Origin: Mucilaginibacter limnophilus
GTDB taxonomy: Bacteria > Bacteroidota > Bacteroidia > Sphingobacteriales > Sphingobacteriaceae
Reading direction: 5' to 3'
Assembly: GCF_004005815.1 (NCBI RefSeq)
Contig: NZ_SACK01000005.1
Span: 186,001 to 250,000 of the forward strand
Length of the DNA: 64,000 nucleotides
Shown here: piece by piece, positions 17,446 through 27,358 of the stretch
How positions within the stretch are numbered: position 1 is the first letter of the stretch
How the letters are laid out: every line of letters starts with the position of its first letter
Program-made: the position numbers and the translations under genes
Notes under the pieces: generated by a model
What the model saw: the letters and a program-made list of their open reading frames with translations, nothing else
What the model was told of the DNA's origin: nothing
Database searches by the model: none

Positions 17446-19068
17446 TTACGGATATTTAACAGTGATATTACTAAAGGTAACATCGCTATTATCAGTAAAT
17501 ATGCCCCAGTTTGTGCCCGTTGCTTTATAAATACGGTTTGAAAACGCGACGGTGTTATTGATATAAACCACTACCATTGAGTTTTCCACCACTATCTCAA
17601 CAAAGTAATCGGTATTGGGTGAAAGGTTCAGCGGTACATCGTTGGTGGGCGTTGTTGATGTGGTTATAGAACCATGCTGGGTTTTGTCAAAACTGAACCT
17701 GTTTTGCGAAGGTACAAATCGCAAACTATAAAAATCATTATAACCATCACAGGCGCCTATCATAAATCCAAAATCCTTGCTCGAGCTGGTGTACCGCATA
17801 GTAGTGCTGATCTTATACCGGTCACGGGTAATAGGCTGAAATATCACGTTAGCTACATCCAACGGCGCCGGACTGACAATGCGGTATGAATGGGTACCCG
17901 GGATAGTGTTGGTTACATTGCCCCACTGACTGTCTTTCACAACAGTATGCGTGTTGGTGTTCATCCAGTTTTGTAAAGTATGAGGTATTGTTACAGCTAA
18001 ATCGCCATTAGCCAGTTGGTACAGCTTATGCACTACCATATTGCCACCCCACACCCATGAGCCGGCATCGGTATGGCCTGATAAGATGTTGGTCCAGCCG
18101 AAGATGTAATTATCGCCGTACTGATCAGTAATTACCTTACCCGCGAAGAAACCTTTACCCTCAAAGCGGCTGTAGCCTGCCGGCGCGCTCCACGGACCGG
18201 TTAATGATGACGATTTGCGGTAGTACATGTACTTGTTTATCTGGTCGGAGTAGATCAAATAGTAAGTACTGCCAAGCTTTATCATTTGCGGGCACTCCAT
18301 ATTGAAATAGTTGGTAGAGTCGCCATCATACAACACGCCCTGGTGCGTCCAGGTGTTAAGGTCTGTTGAGGTGTATCTTACTATAACACCCCGCCATGTG
18401 CCCGATACATTTTTGCGTGCCGTCAGCAGCATGTTCCAGGTAGAACCGTCAAGGAAAACATACGGATCGCGGAAGTTATCGTTTTCATCATATCCCAATC
18501 CTGTTGGTACCGTAATGGTGGTAAAGCCGGTGTTTTTTGTGAAGGCTGATGTCAGGCTGGTTGACGACGCGCGTACAACACCTTCCAGTTTACTGCCGCA
18601 CGATACATAGTTGTTGTTCCTTCCTGAATAGAAGAAATAATACGTTGAGCCGCTTTTTACCACACTTCCTGCTCCTACTGCATTATCCTGCGCACAGGTA
18701 GCCGAACTTGAACCGATAATTTGTCCGGTTGCTGAGTAGCTGTAAAAGTTATTAGTGGTAAACGCATACATCGGGTGGCGCGTGTTGGTCGGGTCGTCCC
18801 AAATGTCTTTCAGGAAGTAAACCACCGTATTTCCTGTCGCGGCATCATAATAGGGCGCCATATCACCTACGCGGTAACCGTCGGCCGTCATCTTAAAAAT
18901 GCTGTAATCTGTTTGCTCGGTTTGTTGCGTACACACCAGGTCGGTACGCAAATTTGGATCTTTGTTGCTCTTTTGAGTAGATGGAACAAGGCTTTTTTCC
19001 TGTTTACAGCCATAGGCTGCAAGGCATAGCAAAGCCACTATGCCAGGTTTTACATTGGATAGTCTCAT
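17446..19068 (-). CDS. GH32/GH43-superfamily lipoprotein with atypical first catalytic motif
   Basis: 540 residues with a lipoprotein signal (LAAYGC, Cys21). The N-terminal part (about 55-370) is a five-bladed-propeller-like glycosidase. The acidic triad of clan GH-J can be traced as D69 in RVGDMAPYYD, R200-D201-P202 in NFRDPYVF and E258 in MECPQM. The usual first motif WMNDPNG is therefore replaced by GDMAPYY. The C-terminal 160 residues form a concanavalin-like sandwich. It is the last gene of the fructan operon, 23 bases after the GH32 gene, and is a paralogue of the 22612-24171 gene. It is either a divergent fructan hydrolase or a surface fructan binder. The lipobox suggests it is membrane-anchored, perhaps surface-exposed. 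Confidence 0.7.
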   Translation of the reverse strand: MRLSNVKPGIVALLCLAAYGCKQEKSLVPSTQKSNKDPNLRTDLVCTQQTEQTDYSIFKMTADGYRVGDMAPYYDAATGNTVVYFLKDIWDDPTNTRHPMYAFTTNNFYSYSATGQIIGSSSATCAQDNAVGAGSVVKSGSTYYFFYSGRNNNYVSCGSKLEGVVRASSTSLTSAFTKNTGFTTITVPTGLGYDENDNFRDPYVFLDGSTWNMLLTARKNVSGTWRGVIVRYTSTDLNTWTHQGVLYDGDSTNYFNMECPQMIKLGSTYYLIYSDQINKYMYYRKSSSLTGPWSAPAGYSRFEGKGFFAGKVITDQYGDNYIFGWTNILSGHTDAGSWVWGGNMVVHKLYQLANGDLAVTIPHTLQNWMNTNTHTVVKDSQWGNVTNTIPGTHSYRIVSPAPLDVANVIFQPITRDRYKISTTMRYTSSSKDFGFMIGACDGYNDFYSLRFVPSQNRFSFDKTQHGSITTSTTPTNDVPLNLSPNTDYFVEIVVENSMVVVYINNTVAFSNRIYKATGTNWGIFTDNSDVTFSNITVKYP

Positions 19069-19091
19069 AATTTTTGGTATTTGGTTAGTTA

Positions 19092-20612
19092 TTAATGGAT
19101 GGAATTAATCCCGGAGTATTGGAGCTTTTGAATAACTAAATTAGCAGACTTAATATGTAATTGGTTCAGGATTTCTGTGGGGAAAAATATTGTGGTCAAC
19201 ACTGTTCGGCCGCCATCGGCAAAAACTTCGGCTGATGCCACATCAATAACCAGTTTTAACGATACCTGGTTACTTGCAGCTACGCGAGGCGCTGTGATTT
19301 TCCGTGCGAAGTTCTGCGAGAAGCTCAGGTCGCCTGATTTGTTTCGATCAACATAGAAAGCGTTGCTGGCCTTATCGTAACCAATCACCACTTCTTCTCC
19401 TTTGGCATTGGTAAGGTTAAGCGAAAAGCTGTCGTCGGCGGCTGTTGTAATATCGAGCACGTATTTACTGCCCAATGGCGAAACTTTTTCACTTAAATCG
19501 TAATCACCTTTTACAGTGATATTGTTTAGCGTAGTAGCTTTTGAAGTGATAGCATCAAGCTCTTTAACAGGTACCGATGCAAGATATGGCATACCATTTT
19601 CGTCAACCAGCATTAACTCACGTGGAATGGTATTAGCACTGCGCCAGCTTTGCGTTGGCACTTTTTCGGCATAGTCCCAATTACTCATCCAGCCTAAAAA
19701 TATTTTGCGATTACCGGTGTTTGACCAGGTTACGCCAGCGTAGTTGTCCGGACCATAATCAACCCAGCGTGTAGCTGTATTTTCGGGTGTAAAAGTTTTG
19801 CCATCAAAGTTGCCTATAAAATACTGCGTTGCCGAGCCGCCGTTTGGCCCGCCCGGATTAATGCTGATAAACAGCACCCATTTCTTTTGCCCATTGTAAT
19901 CAAGCGTTATCAGATCTGGACACTCCCACACACCGCCATGAGCGCCCAGCTTTTCGCCGAATTCGCTTTCTTTTGTCCACTTCTTCAAGTCAGGAGACGA
20001 GTAGAAAGTTATCCTGTCTTTAGTAGCCAGTGTCATCACCCATTTTTTTCCGGACTCAAACCATTGCACTTTAGGATCACGAAAATCCCATATGCCAGGG
20101 TTAGGCAGTACCGGGTTGTCTTTATACTTCGTCCAGTTTCTGCCCTCATCAGTACTATACGCTATGCTTTGGTTTTGGTGCAGGCCTGTCTTAGCGTCCT
20201 CAATTGCCTTGTTGTGATGCGTAAATATGGCTACAATGGCGTTCTTGCCAAAGCCGGCGGTGTTATCCTTATCAACCACCGCACTGCCCGAGAATATAGT
20301 ACCTAAGCTATCGGGATACAGTGCAATAGGCCGTTCCTGCCAGTGCATCAGGTCTTTGCTAACTGCATGGCCCCAGTGCATTGGCCCCCAGGTGGTACCA
20401 CCCGGGTTATGCTGAAAAAACAGGTGGTAAGTACCATTAAGATACACCATCCCGTTCGGATCGTTCATCCAGTGTGCTTTTGGCGTAAAATGGAACTGAG
20501 GACGGTGTTTCTCGGCAGGTGAATTGCTTTGTGCTATCGATTTCTTGCTTGTACTACAGGCCGCCACAATAACCGAGGCAAACAGTACTGATAATATCTT
20601 TGTGTTTCTCAT
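19092..20612 (-). CDS. GH32 fructanase (exo-levanase/inulinase type), lipoprotein
   Basis: 506 residues from the ATG at 20612; an upstream ATG at 20636 overlaps the previous stop and lacks a good signal. The lipobox is VAAC (Cys19). All GH32 motifs are canonical: WMNDPNG with nucleophile D51, FRDPKV with D179 as transition-state stabiliser, and WECPDL with acid/base E230. Then DYGPDNYAG and a C-terminal beta-sandwich complete the two-domain fold. It hydrolyses beta-fructosidic bonds to release fructose, which the neighbouring MFS permease and fructokinase can use. Whether it prefers levan, inulin or sucrose cannot be decided here. Confidence 0.9.
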   Translation of the reverse strand: MRNTKILSVLFASVIVAACSTSKKSIAQSNSPAEKHRPQFHFTPKAHWMNDPNGMVYLNGTYHLFFQHNPGGTTWGPMHWGHAVSKDLMHWQERPIALYPDSLGTIFSGSAVVDKDNTAGFGKNAIVAIFTHHNKAIEDAKTGLHQNQSIAYSTDEGRNWTKYKDNPVLPNPGIWDFRDPKVQWFESGKKWVMTLATKDRITFYSSPDLKKWTKESEFGEKLGAHGGVWECPDLITLDYNGQKKWVLFISINPGGPNGGSATQYFIGNFDGKTFTPENTATRWVDYGPDNYAGVTWSNTGNRKIFLGWMSNWDYAEKVPTQSWRSANTIPRELMLVDENGMPYLASVPVKELDAITSKATTLNNITVKGDYDLSEKVSPLGSKYVLDITTAADDSFSLNLTNAKGEEVVIGYDKASNAFYVDRNKSGDLSFSQNFARKITAPRVAASNQVSLKLVIDVASAEVFADGGRTVLTTIFFPTEILNQLHIKSANLVIQKLQYSGINSIH

Positions 20613-20635
20613 AATCGGTATAGTAATTAAGTTCA

Positions 20636-22603
20636 TTATTTCCAGATTGAATTTAGTCCCCAGGCGGTTAGCTTGTTAAGCATGGTTTCGCCATTTTCCA
20701 CGAACAGCTCTATCCCGGTTTGATTTTCGGACGGATAGGTTACCGCACTAAGCACTACTTCGCCATCGTTGGTAAATATTTCTATTGACGATTGATCTAC
20801 AAAAATATGCAGCTTCAATATACCGTTTTGCAGGCTTAATGGCGCGCTGTACTTTTTGGCAAATAGCTTTGTAAATTCAGCGTCACTGGTGTGATCTGTA
20901 CAATTTGTTCTGTCTAAAGTAATCTGTGAAATTGTCGGATCATACCTCAAGACCAGTTTACGACCATCGCCAACAAGTAAATTTAATCCGAATACAGAGT
21001 TAGCAGTTGGCTTTAACTCTGCTTCAAGCTCATAACTATTCCTTTCAGGCTGAAAACCTAACTTTTTTGTGCCTGAAACTTTCAGTCTTTCAACCTGGTA
21101 TGGCTTACTGCGAAACTGCTTTAAAGCAGAAATTGGCTGCTGAACCACACGATAACCGGCTTCCGTTTGTTTCAAGGCCATAATTCGTGGTACCGACTCA
21201 AAGCCTTTGCCCCATGTTGATGGTATCTTTCCGGCATAATCCCAATTACCCATCCAACTGATAGCAAAAACCGTATCACCAAACGAGCGGTTTTTATCGT
21301 AGTTGCGCCAGGTGCGGGTGGCATAATAATCGGGGCCATAATCCAGCCATGTGGTATGCTCCAACTGCTGATTCATCAGTTTATCTGAGAAGATGACATG
21401 ATCAACCGCAATAAAGGCGTTATTGGCGCCGCCGTTTTTGTCAACAATCTCTATATGCGCTTTTTTACCTTTAAGGTCGCGAACATCCCAGCCGTTCCAT
21501 TTGAATACTTTAGTGTTATCGCCGGTAGTGGCACGTACCACTTTGCTATTAACCACAAGGTTAATACAGGTACTGTCACGATGCTTTCCCCCTGCCAGTA
21601 AAAAGTTGATAGCGTTATTTTTTATAGTGAATTTAGGTGAAATGAGTTTCCCTGTTGATGATGCTTTGGTGGATGTACCTGCATAACCGCTACCCAAATT
21701 ATCTACCGCTTCTGATGTATTAATTGCAAAAGCGTTCCCTTCAACCTTCCATTTGGTTAAGCCGTTCTCGAAGTTTTCAAATAGCGTTGCATGCAAACCT
21801 TTACCGGTCTTCAGATATTCGGCTGTTTTAGTATCCGGTGTAAACTTTTTACCATCAAAATTTCCGACAAAATATTGAACCCGGTTGGGCCCGCGACCTA
21901 TAAGCAGTACCCATTTCTTTTGTTTTGTGCCGATGACAGGTAGCTCGAATAAATCAGGGCATTCCCAAAATGAGTTTTTAGCGCCAAGGCCTTCAAACTT
22001 GCTGCAGAAAGTCCAGCTTTTCAGGTCTTTTGATTCGTAGATATGTATCTGCTGGATATCAGGCACTGTGACAACCATTTTCCATAATTTTGCAGGTTCA
22101 TACCAAAACACCTGCGGATCACGAAAGAATATCTTTTTAATATCCAACACCGGGTTGTCTTTGTAATAGTTGAACACCTGCCCCCCATCGGTACTTATTG
22201 AAAGCACCTGTGTTTCGGGCAAACTATCACCTGCAAAATGACGCGTAAAAACGGCTATCATGCTTTTATGCCCAAAGCCGCTGGTGTTATCATGATCAAC
22301 CGCTACAGAGCCGCTGAAATATGAGAACGAACCATCGTCGCCCTTCATTGGGTGTGGCTGCTCCTGCCAGTGCACAAGGTCTTTTGAGGTAGCATGCCCC
22401 CACCAAAACAGATGGAAAGTGCTATCGGTATAAACCAATCCGTCCGGGTCACCTATCCATCCTTGTAAAGGCCTGAAATGATATTGCGGAAAGTATTTTT
22501 GCTGTGTTATAGCCACGGCTTGATTTTGCGCAGCAACCCGCTCAACCATTGCCGCAGCCATAAACAGCATACAACCAACTATAAAATAAACCCGATTTTT
22601 CAT
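20636..22603 (-). CDS. GH32 fructanase with inserted carbohydrate-binding module
   Basis: 655 residues with an N-terminal signal peptide (ending near VERVAAQ). GH32 motifs are WIGDPDG (D52), FRDPQV (D162) and WECPDL (E214). A domain of about 150 residues (roughly 267-420) is inserted before WLDYGPDYYA. It has FENFENGLTKW, a long beta-sandwich pattern and GWDVRDLKGKKAHIEIVD, which resembles the CBM38-like modules of bacterial levanases and inulinases. A second difference is that the segment normally read as FFQxNPxG..WG.xHWGHA is shortened to FHLFWWGHA, losing about 13 residues near the active site. Part of the fructan operon. Confidence 0.88.
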   Translation of the reverse strand: MKNRVYFIVGCMLFMAAAMVERVAAQNQAVAITQQKYFPQYHFRPLQGWIGDPDGLVYTDSTFHLFWWGHATSKDLVHWQEQPHPMKGDDGSFSYFSGSVAVDHDNTSGFGHKSMIAVFTRHFAGDSLPETQVLSISTDGGQVFNYYKDNPVLDIKKIFFRDPQVFWYEPAKLWKMVVTVPDIQQIHIYESKDLKSWTFCSKFEGLGAKNSFWECPDLFELPVIGTKQKKWVLLIGRGPNRVQYFVGNFDGKKFTPDTKTAEYLKTGKGLHATLFENFENGLTKWKVEGNAFAINTSEAVDNLGSGYAGTSTKASSTGKLISPKFTIKNNAINFLLAGGKHRDSTCINLVVNSKVVRATTGDNTKVFKWNGWDVRDLKGKKAHIEIVDKNGGANNAFIAVDHVIFSDKLMNQQLEHTTWLDYGPDYYATRTWRNYDKNRSFGDTVFAISWMGNWDYAGKIPSTWGKGFESVPRIMALKQTEAGYRVVQQPISALKQFRSKPYQVERLKVSGTKKLGFQPERNSYELEAELKPTANSVFGLNLLVGDGRKLVLRYDPTISQITLDRTNCTDHTSDAEFTKLFAKKYSAPLSLQNGILKLHIFVDQSSIEIFTNDGEVVLSAVTYPSENQTGIELFVENGETMLNKLTAWGLNSIWK

Positions 22604-22611
22604 ATCCCTGG

Positions 22612-24171
22612 TTAGTGTGTAAGCAGCTTTAAATTACCTAAGGTAACTTTGGTATTTTCGGCACCAAAGCTCCACATATGATTCTGCAAACTATAAACCC
22701 GGTTGGTTAAAGCTACTTCATCATTTACATATAATACGGCGACTGAATTATCGATTACAATGCTGAAGCTATAGCTTTTTCCGGCCTCGAAGTTGAATGG
22801 AACGCGGGTAACTTCTGTACCATAATTCCATGCAGCGATGCGGTTGTTAGCCGGGTCAAACTTTATAATATATGTTCCTGTATTGTTAGCTGATGCATTG
22901 AAACCGATAGAGGCTGTGCCGGTAAGGTTGCTTAAACTAATATTACCGGCAATTTTAGCAGTACCTTTTATTTCACCGAATTTAAACATCGAAGCCGATG
23001 TCGAACCGTCGATAGCGTAACTGGAACCTGATTTATCAACTGTACCGGTTTGTCCTGCAACAGTCAAATCAGCTTCTTTGGTAAAATAGCTTTGAACAGC
23101 GTCCGGGCTTTTCACTCCAAGCCTGTCGCCGCTTAACTGTACCAGTTGATGACTGATCAAATTACCGCCCCAGTTACGTGTACCATTATCATTTACAGGA
23201 TTACGGCGATGCGCCCATCCAAAGGTGTAAAAATCGGCACCATTGGTTGCTACCCGACCGGCATAAAACTGGTGCCCGTCAAACATATCAGTACCACCTG
23301 TTGGTTTAACCCATGGTCCATTACTAGAGTTTGATACACGGTAGTGCGTTCCAGGGGTGCCTGTCCAGTCTTCAGCGAATAACATGTAATATTTGTTGCC
23401 CATTTTAAATATGTCCGAACACTCCATCATGAGGTAATTACCCTCTACATTAAGGTTTCCGCGCACCTGCCAGTTGTCTGTAGCCGGATCGTCACTGGTA
23501 AACACCAATATTACACCTTTGCCTCCCTGCTGCGCGCTCATCAGCATCCAGTACTCATTAAACTCATCGTTATAAAACACATACGGATCACGAAACTCAT
23601 TAGCTGTGTATCCGGCAGGTGCCCTCAAAATAAAGTCTTGTTTCTTTGTCCATGTTTTCAGGTCGGTACTGGTAGCATACATAACCGCTTCACGAGTATT
23701 TGCGCTGGTCCAGCCGGTGTTGTTGTTTTGCAGCCAGCTTGTGTTGCTATTAAATCCTGTATAATAAAAATAGTACGTATTACCCGCTTTTACCATTGAG
23801 CCTGTGCCCACAAGCTGATCTTGTGTATTCGCATTGCCATACGGAATAGCTTCACCCTCATAAGTAAAGTTCAGCGCATCTTCAGTAGTAAAACGGTGTA
23901 TGGGGTGCTGGCCCGGGCTACTTTGCTTGACGGCGTCGGTAGCATCATGTAAAAAGAAAAGCTGAAACTTACCTTCGGCATAATGCGGCATAACGTCGCC
24001 AATCCAGCCTGTGTAACCTGTAGAACCCGCCGATTGCGGCGCGGTTGGCTTCGGGAAGATGTTAAACGTTTCATCCTGAAACGGCTCTACCGCCACATTG
24101 CTTTTGTCTTTGCTACAGCTAAACAATGTCAGCGCGATACCCCCTGCCAGTAAAAATTCTTTAAAACTCAT
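22612..24171 (-). CDS. GH32/GH43-superfamily lipoprotein, paralogue of the 17446-19068 gene
   Basis: 519 residues with a lipoprotein signal (LFSC, Cys19). The triad positions read D59 in WIGDVMPHY, R194-D195-P196 in EFRDPYVF and E250 in MMECSDIF, so again the first motif is GDxxPxY rather than NDPNG. The C-terminal part is a lectin-like sandwich. It shares the GSMVKAGNTYYFYYTG-type blade motif with the other paralogue (GSVVKSGSTYYFFYSG). It lies between the DUF4960-like lipoprotein gene and the CBM-bearing GH32, 8 bases before the latter. Its operon position just after the SusCD-DUF4960 genes suggests a surface endo-acting enzyme, but that is inference. Confidence 0.7.
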   Translation of the reverse strand: MSFKEFLLAGGIALTLFSCSKDKSNVAVEPFQDETFNIFPKPTAPQSAGSTGYTGWIGDVMPHYAEGKFQLFFLHDATDAVKQSSPGQHPIHRFTTEDALNFTYEGEAIPYGNANTQDQLVGTGSMVKAGNTYYFYYTGFNSNTSWLQNNNTGWTSANTREAVMYATSTDLKTWTKKQDFILRAPAGYTANEFRDPYVFYNDEFNEYWMLMSAQQGGKGVILVFTSDDPATDNWQVRGNLNVEGNYLMMECSDIFKMGNKYYMLFAEDWTGTPGTHYRVSNSSNGPWVKPTGGTDMFDGHQFYAGRVATNGADFYTFGWAHRRNPVNDNGTRNWGGNLISHQLVQLSGDRLGVKSPDAVQSYFTKEADLTVAGQTGTVDKSGSSYAIDGSTSASMFKFGEIKGTAKIAGNISLSNLTGTASIGFNASANNTGTYIIKFDPANNRIAAWNYGTEVTRVPFNFEAGKSYSFSIVIDNSVAVLYVNDEVALTNRVYSLQNHMWSFGAENTKVTLGNLKLLTH

Positions 24172-24222
24172 TGTATCAAAATATTTTTAAAGCACCGGCG
24201 CTAACAGGCCGGTGCCGGTGTT

Positions 24223-25617
24223 TTAATTATCCCTTAAATAGTCAATCGCGTTCTTAGTAATCTTTTGAATATTGCTGATATAGCCGTTGCTTCCGCCGCC
24301 ATTTTTCGGTTCGCTATACCAGTCGTATGCGCCGAAAGCTATGATCACCACATTGGCATCATTACCGGTTTTCCATTCGGCTAAGCCCACGCGTCCGTCA
24401 AGATTATCGTCCCATGCTTCAGATGCCAGGTTGATACCACCTGTTTGCTCGCGCCATGTTGCACCGTTGCCGTAACCTCCCCACTCGGGCAGGAACCACC
24501 ATGAGGTATGGTTTGCCCTGAAGGTACCTTTTTGCAGCAGCCATGCTTTACCCGGCTCATAAGTATCCACGCCCTGGAATATCGGATGGTTTTCATGCCC
24601 TTTGAATGAGATGCCCCAATCAGCATTGGCTTCAACGAAACCACCACCATTCCCTTTTTCATCTTCAAAATCGCCAAATGCATTGTTTGGCCCTCTGCCT
24701 TCAGGCACTATACCCAGTGCTTCAACATACCGAGCGGCGTATGTAGTTAGTAACAGGTTGCCTCCATTGGCTCTGAAATCTTTAAGCTTATTGGTAACAT
24801 TTTGCGTAAGTGCGGCGGCTGGCAAATTCTGTGCGGCATCAAAATGCCACCATATTACTTTGTAGCTTGACAAACTGCGACCGGTTTCAATGCTTTGGAA
24901 TGATACATAATCTGCATTAGGATAATTTGTAAAGAACCAGTCGGCAGCAGCCTTTTCATCCGGATCAGTTATTGCTGAACGTGTTGCCGCAAGTCCCAGA
25001 TAAGCATATTCATTTGTGGAATTGCTGATAACGGTTACATGATAAGCAACGCTTAAGCCGCCCATGGTAACGGTATATTCAACGGGTTGCGAAAAATCCT
25101 GAGCGGCGCCGTTGTTAGGTGAAACAGTGGCGCCATTTACCAGTGATATTTCAGGGGACAAACTTGTAAGATCGGTACCGTCAGGTAGTATCACCGTTAT
25201 ACTTTTGTTTTCCTGGTTAATACTGCCGTTTACACCATTTATGCTAAATGATGAAAGCGGCGGAATAATTTTCACCGTTACTGTATAATCTTTGTACAAA
25301 TTGCCGTTTGTAACACTGTATTTAACCGGACCTGTAAAGTTAAGCTCGGTACCAGATGCAGGTGATACATTAGCACCGCCGGGTAACTGCATAACGCCAG
25401 TTAAAGCGGTAACATCAGTACCAAAAGGCATTGATACAGTAATGGCACCCGTTTTCTCATCTATTTCGCCTTGTATATTATTAATGCTGTATGATTTAAG
25501 CGTAACATCGGCATTTACATCAAAAGCTGTGTTTTTGTCTTTTTTGCACGATGACCACAGCAGCGCCAGCGCCATCAGCAGCGAAAAAGCTTTATAGTGT
25601 TTTATATATATTGTCAT
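24223..25617 (-). CDS. DUF4960-like surface glycan-binding lipoprotein (SusE-position protein)
   Basis: 464 residues, lipobox WSSC (Cys24). The N-terminal half has two Ig-like repeats of about 80 residues, each containing LKSYSIN- or LSSFSING-type openings and a PV.YTVT- or PVKYSVT-type end (DUF5018-like). The C-terminal half (about 200-464) has YAYLGLAATRSAI, WWHFDAAQ, NGGNLLLTTYAARYVEALG and a DGRVG...VIIAFGAYDW ending, matching the DUF4960 type. It is third after susC and susD, the place of surface glycan-binding proteins, as for BT1761 in the Bacteroides levan locus. Binding of fructan at the cell surface is inferred from position. Confidence 0.7.
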   Translation of the reverse strand: MTIYIKHYKAFSLLMALALLWSSCKKDKNTAFDVNADVTLKSYSINNIQGEIDEKTGAITVSMPFGTDVTALTGVMQLPGGANVSPASGTELNFTGPVKYSVTNGNLYKDYTVTVKIIPPLSSFSINGVNGSINQENKSITVILPDGTDLTSLSPEISLVNGATVSPNNGAAQDFSQPVEYTVTMGGLSVAYHVTVISNSTNEYAYLGLAATRSAITDPDEKAAADWFFTNYPNADYVSFQSIETGRSLSSYKVIWWHFDAAQNLPAAALTQNVTNKLKDFRANGGNLLLTTYAARYVEALGIVPEGRGPNNAFGDFEDEKGNGGGFVEANADWGISFKGHENHPIFQGVDTYEPGKAWLLQKGTFRANHTSWWFLPEWGGYGNGATWREQTGGINLASEAWDDNLDGRVGLAEWKTGNDANVVIIAFGAYDWYSEPKNGGGSNGYISNIQKITKNAIDYLRDN

Positions 25618-25638
25618 CTTATTAATGTTTAGGTATAA

Positions 25639-27339
25639 TTAATAACCCGGATTTTGCACATAGCGCCCTTCACTCCAGAATATCTGGTTTTGCGGTACAG
25701 GCAAAAACTCATCGCGACCCTTAGTAAAATGTGCCCCCTGATAAATTGTACGTGTTCCTCTTTCGTCCTCAAAAAACTGGTTCATCACCTGGTCTGCTAT
25801 CCCCCAGCGCATCAGATCGAAAAAGCGTTCACCTTCAAGCGCCATTTCCAGCCTGCGCTCAAAACGTAGTGCTTTGCGGGCATTATCCTGATCCCATGTA
25901 ATGTTTACACCCGGCACATATTGTTTAACGTTATATTTTGATATAGGCTGACCGTTTACCATTTTTAACTTAGCAGTACTGTTTGCAGCACGAGCACGTA
26001 TTTCATTAATAAGCGGCAAGGCTTCGGTTTGACGGCCAAGTTCTATCAAAGCTTCAGCCTTAAACAGCATTACATCGGCATACCGGATAAGTATGCGTGT
26101 TTTAGTATTACCGAAGAAAGGAGCCACGTTTACAAAGCAATCACAATCGGGCGATACGTTCTCTTTCATTGAGTTATATACACCATAGATTGGTATGTTG
26201 CGGCTCCATGCTTCAGTAACCATGTGCACAGGCTCATACTTCCAAGGCACACCCGGGCGTGATATGGTATGATCGAGGCGCGGATCGACAGTGTTTACTG
26301 AAAAATCTACGTTTTGATCATTATACGAGTCAAACAACGGCACACCGTCGGTGGTGGTTCTGAAGGCGTTTACAAGGGTTTGCGACGGTTTTTGGAAATC
26401 ACAGCAGCCAAGCCCCTGAGGCGCTGTAAGCATGTCGCCAAAATTAAGACGGCCACGTCCGGCACCATCATTGGTTGAAAATTGTACCGACATAAAGGCT
26501 TCTTCACCATTTTCGAAGCTTCCGGGTAAAAAGTTATTGGCAAAATCAGGCTGAAGTTTGTAGCTTGAGTTCAGGGCATTGTCGGCGGCATCAACAACTT
26601 TTTGCAGTAAACTGGCATCAATACTGGTAACGGCATGCTTGTCATCCTGCTTATAGGCCTGAAATAACCTTGTTTTTGCAAGGAAAGCATAAGCCGCATA
26701 TTTATTTGCACGCCCTATTTGCGGCTGTGTAGCCGGCAGAGTTGCTGCGGCATATTCAAAATCAGCAGCTATCTTTTCCAGTATCTCATCCCGTGTAAAC
26801 TCATTATTCAGCACAAATTTGTATTCTTCGGCAGGTACATTTTCATCAATGTAAGGTATCTGCTTAAACAGGTTCTCGAGCATCAGGTACCAGTAGCCAC
26901 GCAGAAAGCGCAGCTCGGCTTTACGGGTTTCAACAAGCGGGAACTCAGTCTCGGTAAACTTGTTCATAATGCGTAAACCTTCATTTGCCCGTCGTATACC
27001 TATATAAATATTGAACCAGATACCATCATAGTTCCATTGATCGGGCCTTGAAGTAACAAATGTTTCCATAGCATGAAATACGTCACCATCATTTATACCA
27101 CCCCCTCCTTTGTAAGCGTCATCGGCACGAACGTTACCATACTGATACATACTGAAAGCCCGGTTTATTTCATCATTGCCCAGTTGTGAATAGGCTGCAA
27201 TTACAAAACCCTCTGCCTGCTCGGGGGTGGCTACCTGATCTTCGTTAAGCGATCCGCGCGGACCAACATCAAGCGCCTTGCGGCATGATCCAAACAATAT
27301 CGCTGCTCCTATTATCGCTGTTAATAAATATCTTTTCAT
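25639..27339 (-). CDS. susD-like: SusD/RagB-family nutrient-binding outer-membrane lipoprotein
   Basis: 566 residues, lipobox LFGSC (Cys19). The N-terminal region has the SusD look (LDVGPRGSLNEDQVATPEQAEGFVIAAYSQL) and TPR-like helices. The C-terminal part has the family hallmark RFERRLEMALEGERFFDLMRWG. SusD proteins form the lid on the SusC transporter and capture oligosaccharides. It lies 19 bases after susC. The presumed ligand is a fructo-oligosaccharide, from the neighbouring GH32 genes. Confidence 0.95.
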   Translation of the reverse strand: MKRYLLTAIIGAAILFGSCRKALDVGPRGSLNEDQVATPEQAEGFVIAAYSQLGNDEINRAFSMYQYGNVRADDAYKGGGGINDGDVFHAMETFVTSRPDQWNYDGIWFNIYIGIRRANEGLRIMNKFTETEFPLVETRKAELRFLRGYWYLMLENLFKQIPYIDENVPAEEYKFVLNNEFTRDEILEKIAADFEYAAATLPATQPQIGRANKYAAYAFLAKTRLFQAYKQDDKHAVTSIDASLLQKVVDAADNALNSSYKLQPDFANNFLPGSFENGEEAFMSVQFSTNDGAGRGRLNFGDMLTAPQGLGCCDFQKPSQTLVNAFRTTTDGVPLFDSYNDQNVDFSVNTVDPRLDHTISRPGVPWKYEPVHMVTEAWSRNIPIYGVYNSMKENVSPDCDCFVNVAPFFGNTKTRILIRYADVMLFKAEALIELGRQTEALPLINEIRARAANSTAKLKMVNGQPISKYNVKQYVPGVNITWDQDNARKALRFERRLEMALEGERFFDLMRWGIADQVMNQFFEDERGTRTIYQGAHFTKGRDEFLPVPQNQIFWSEGRYVQNPGY

Positions 27340-27358
27340 TTCAGTTCATTTAAATTGG

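Noticed and set aside
19887-20306. 139-codon plus-strand frame inside the GH32 gene
   Set aside because: Shadow of a canonical GH32 gene with all catalytic motifs on the other strand.
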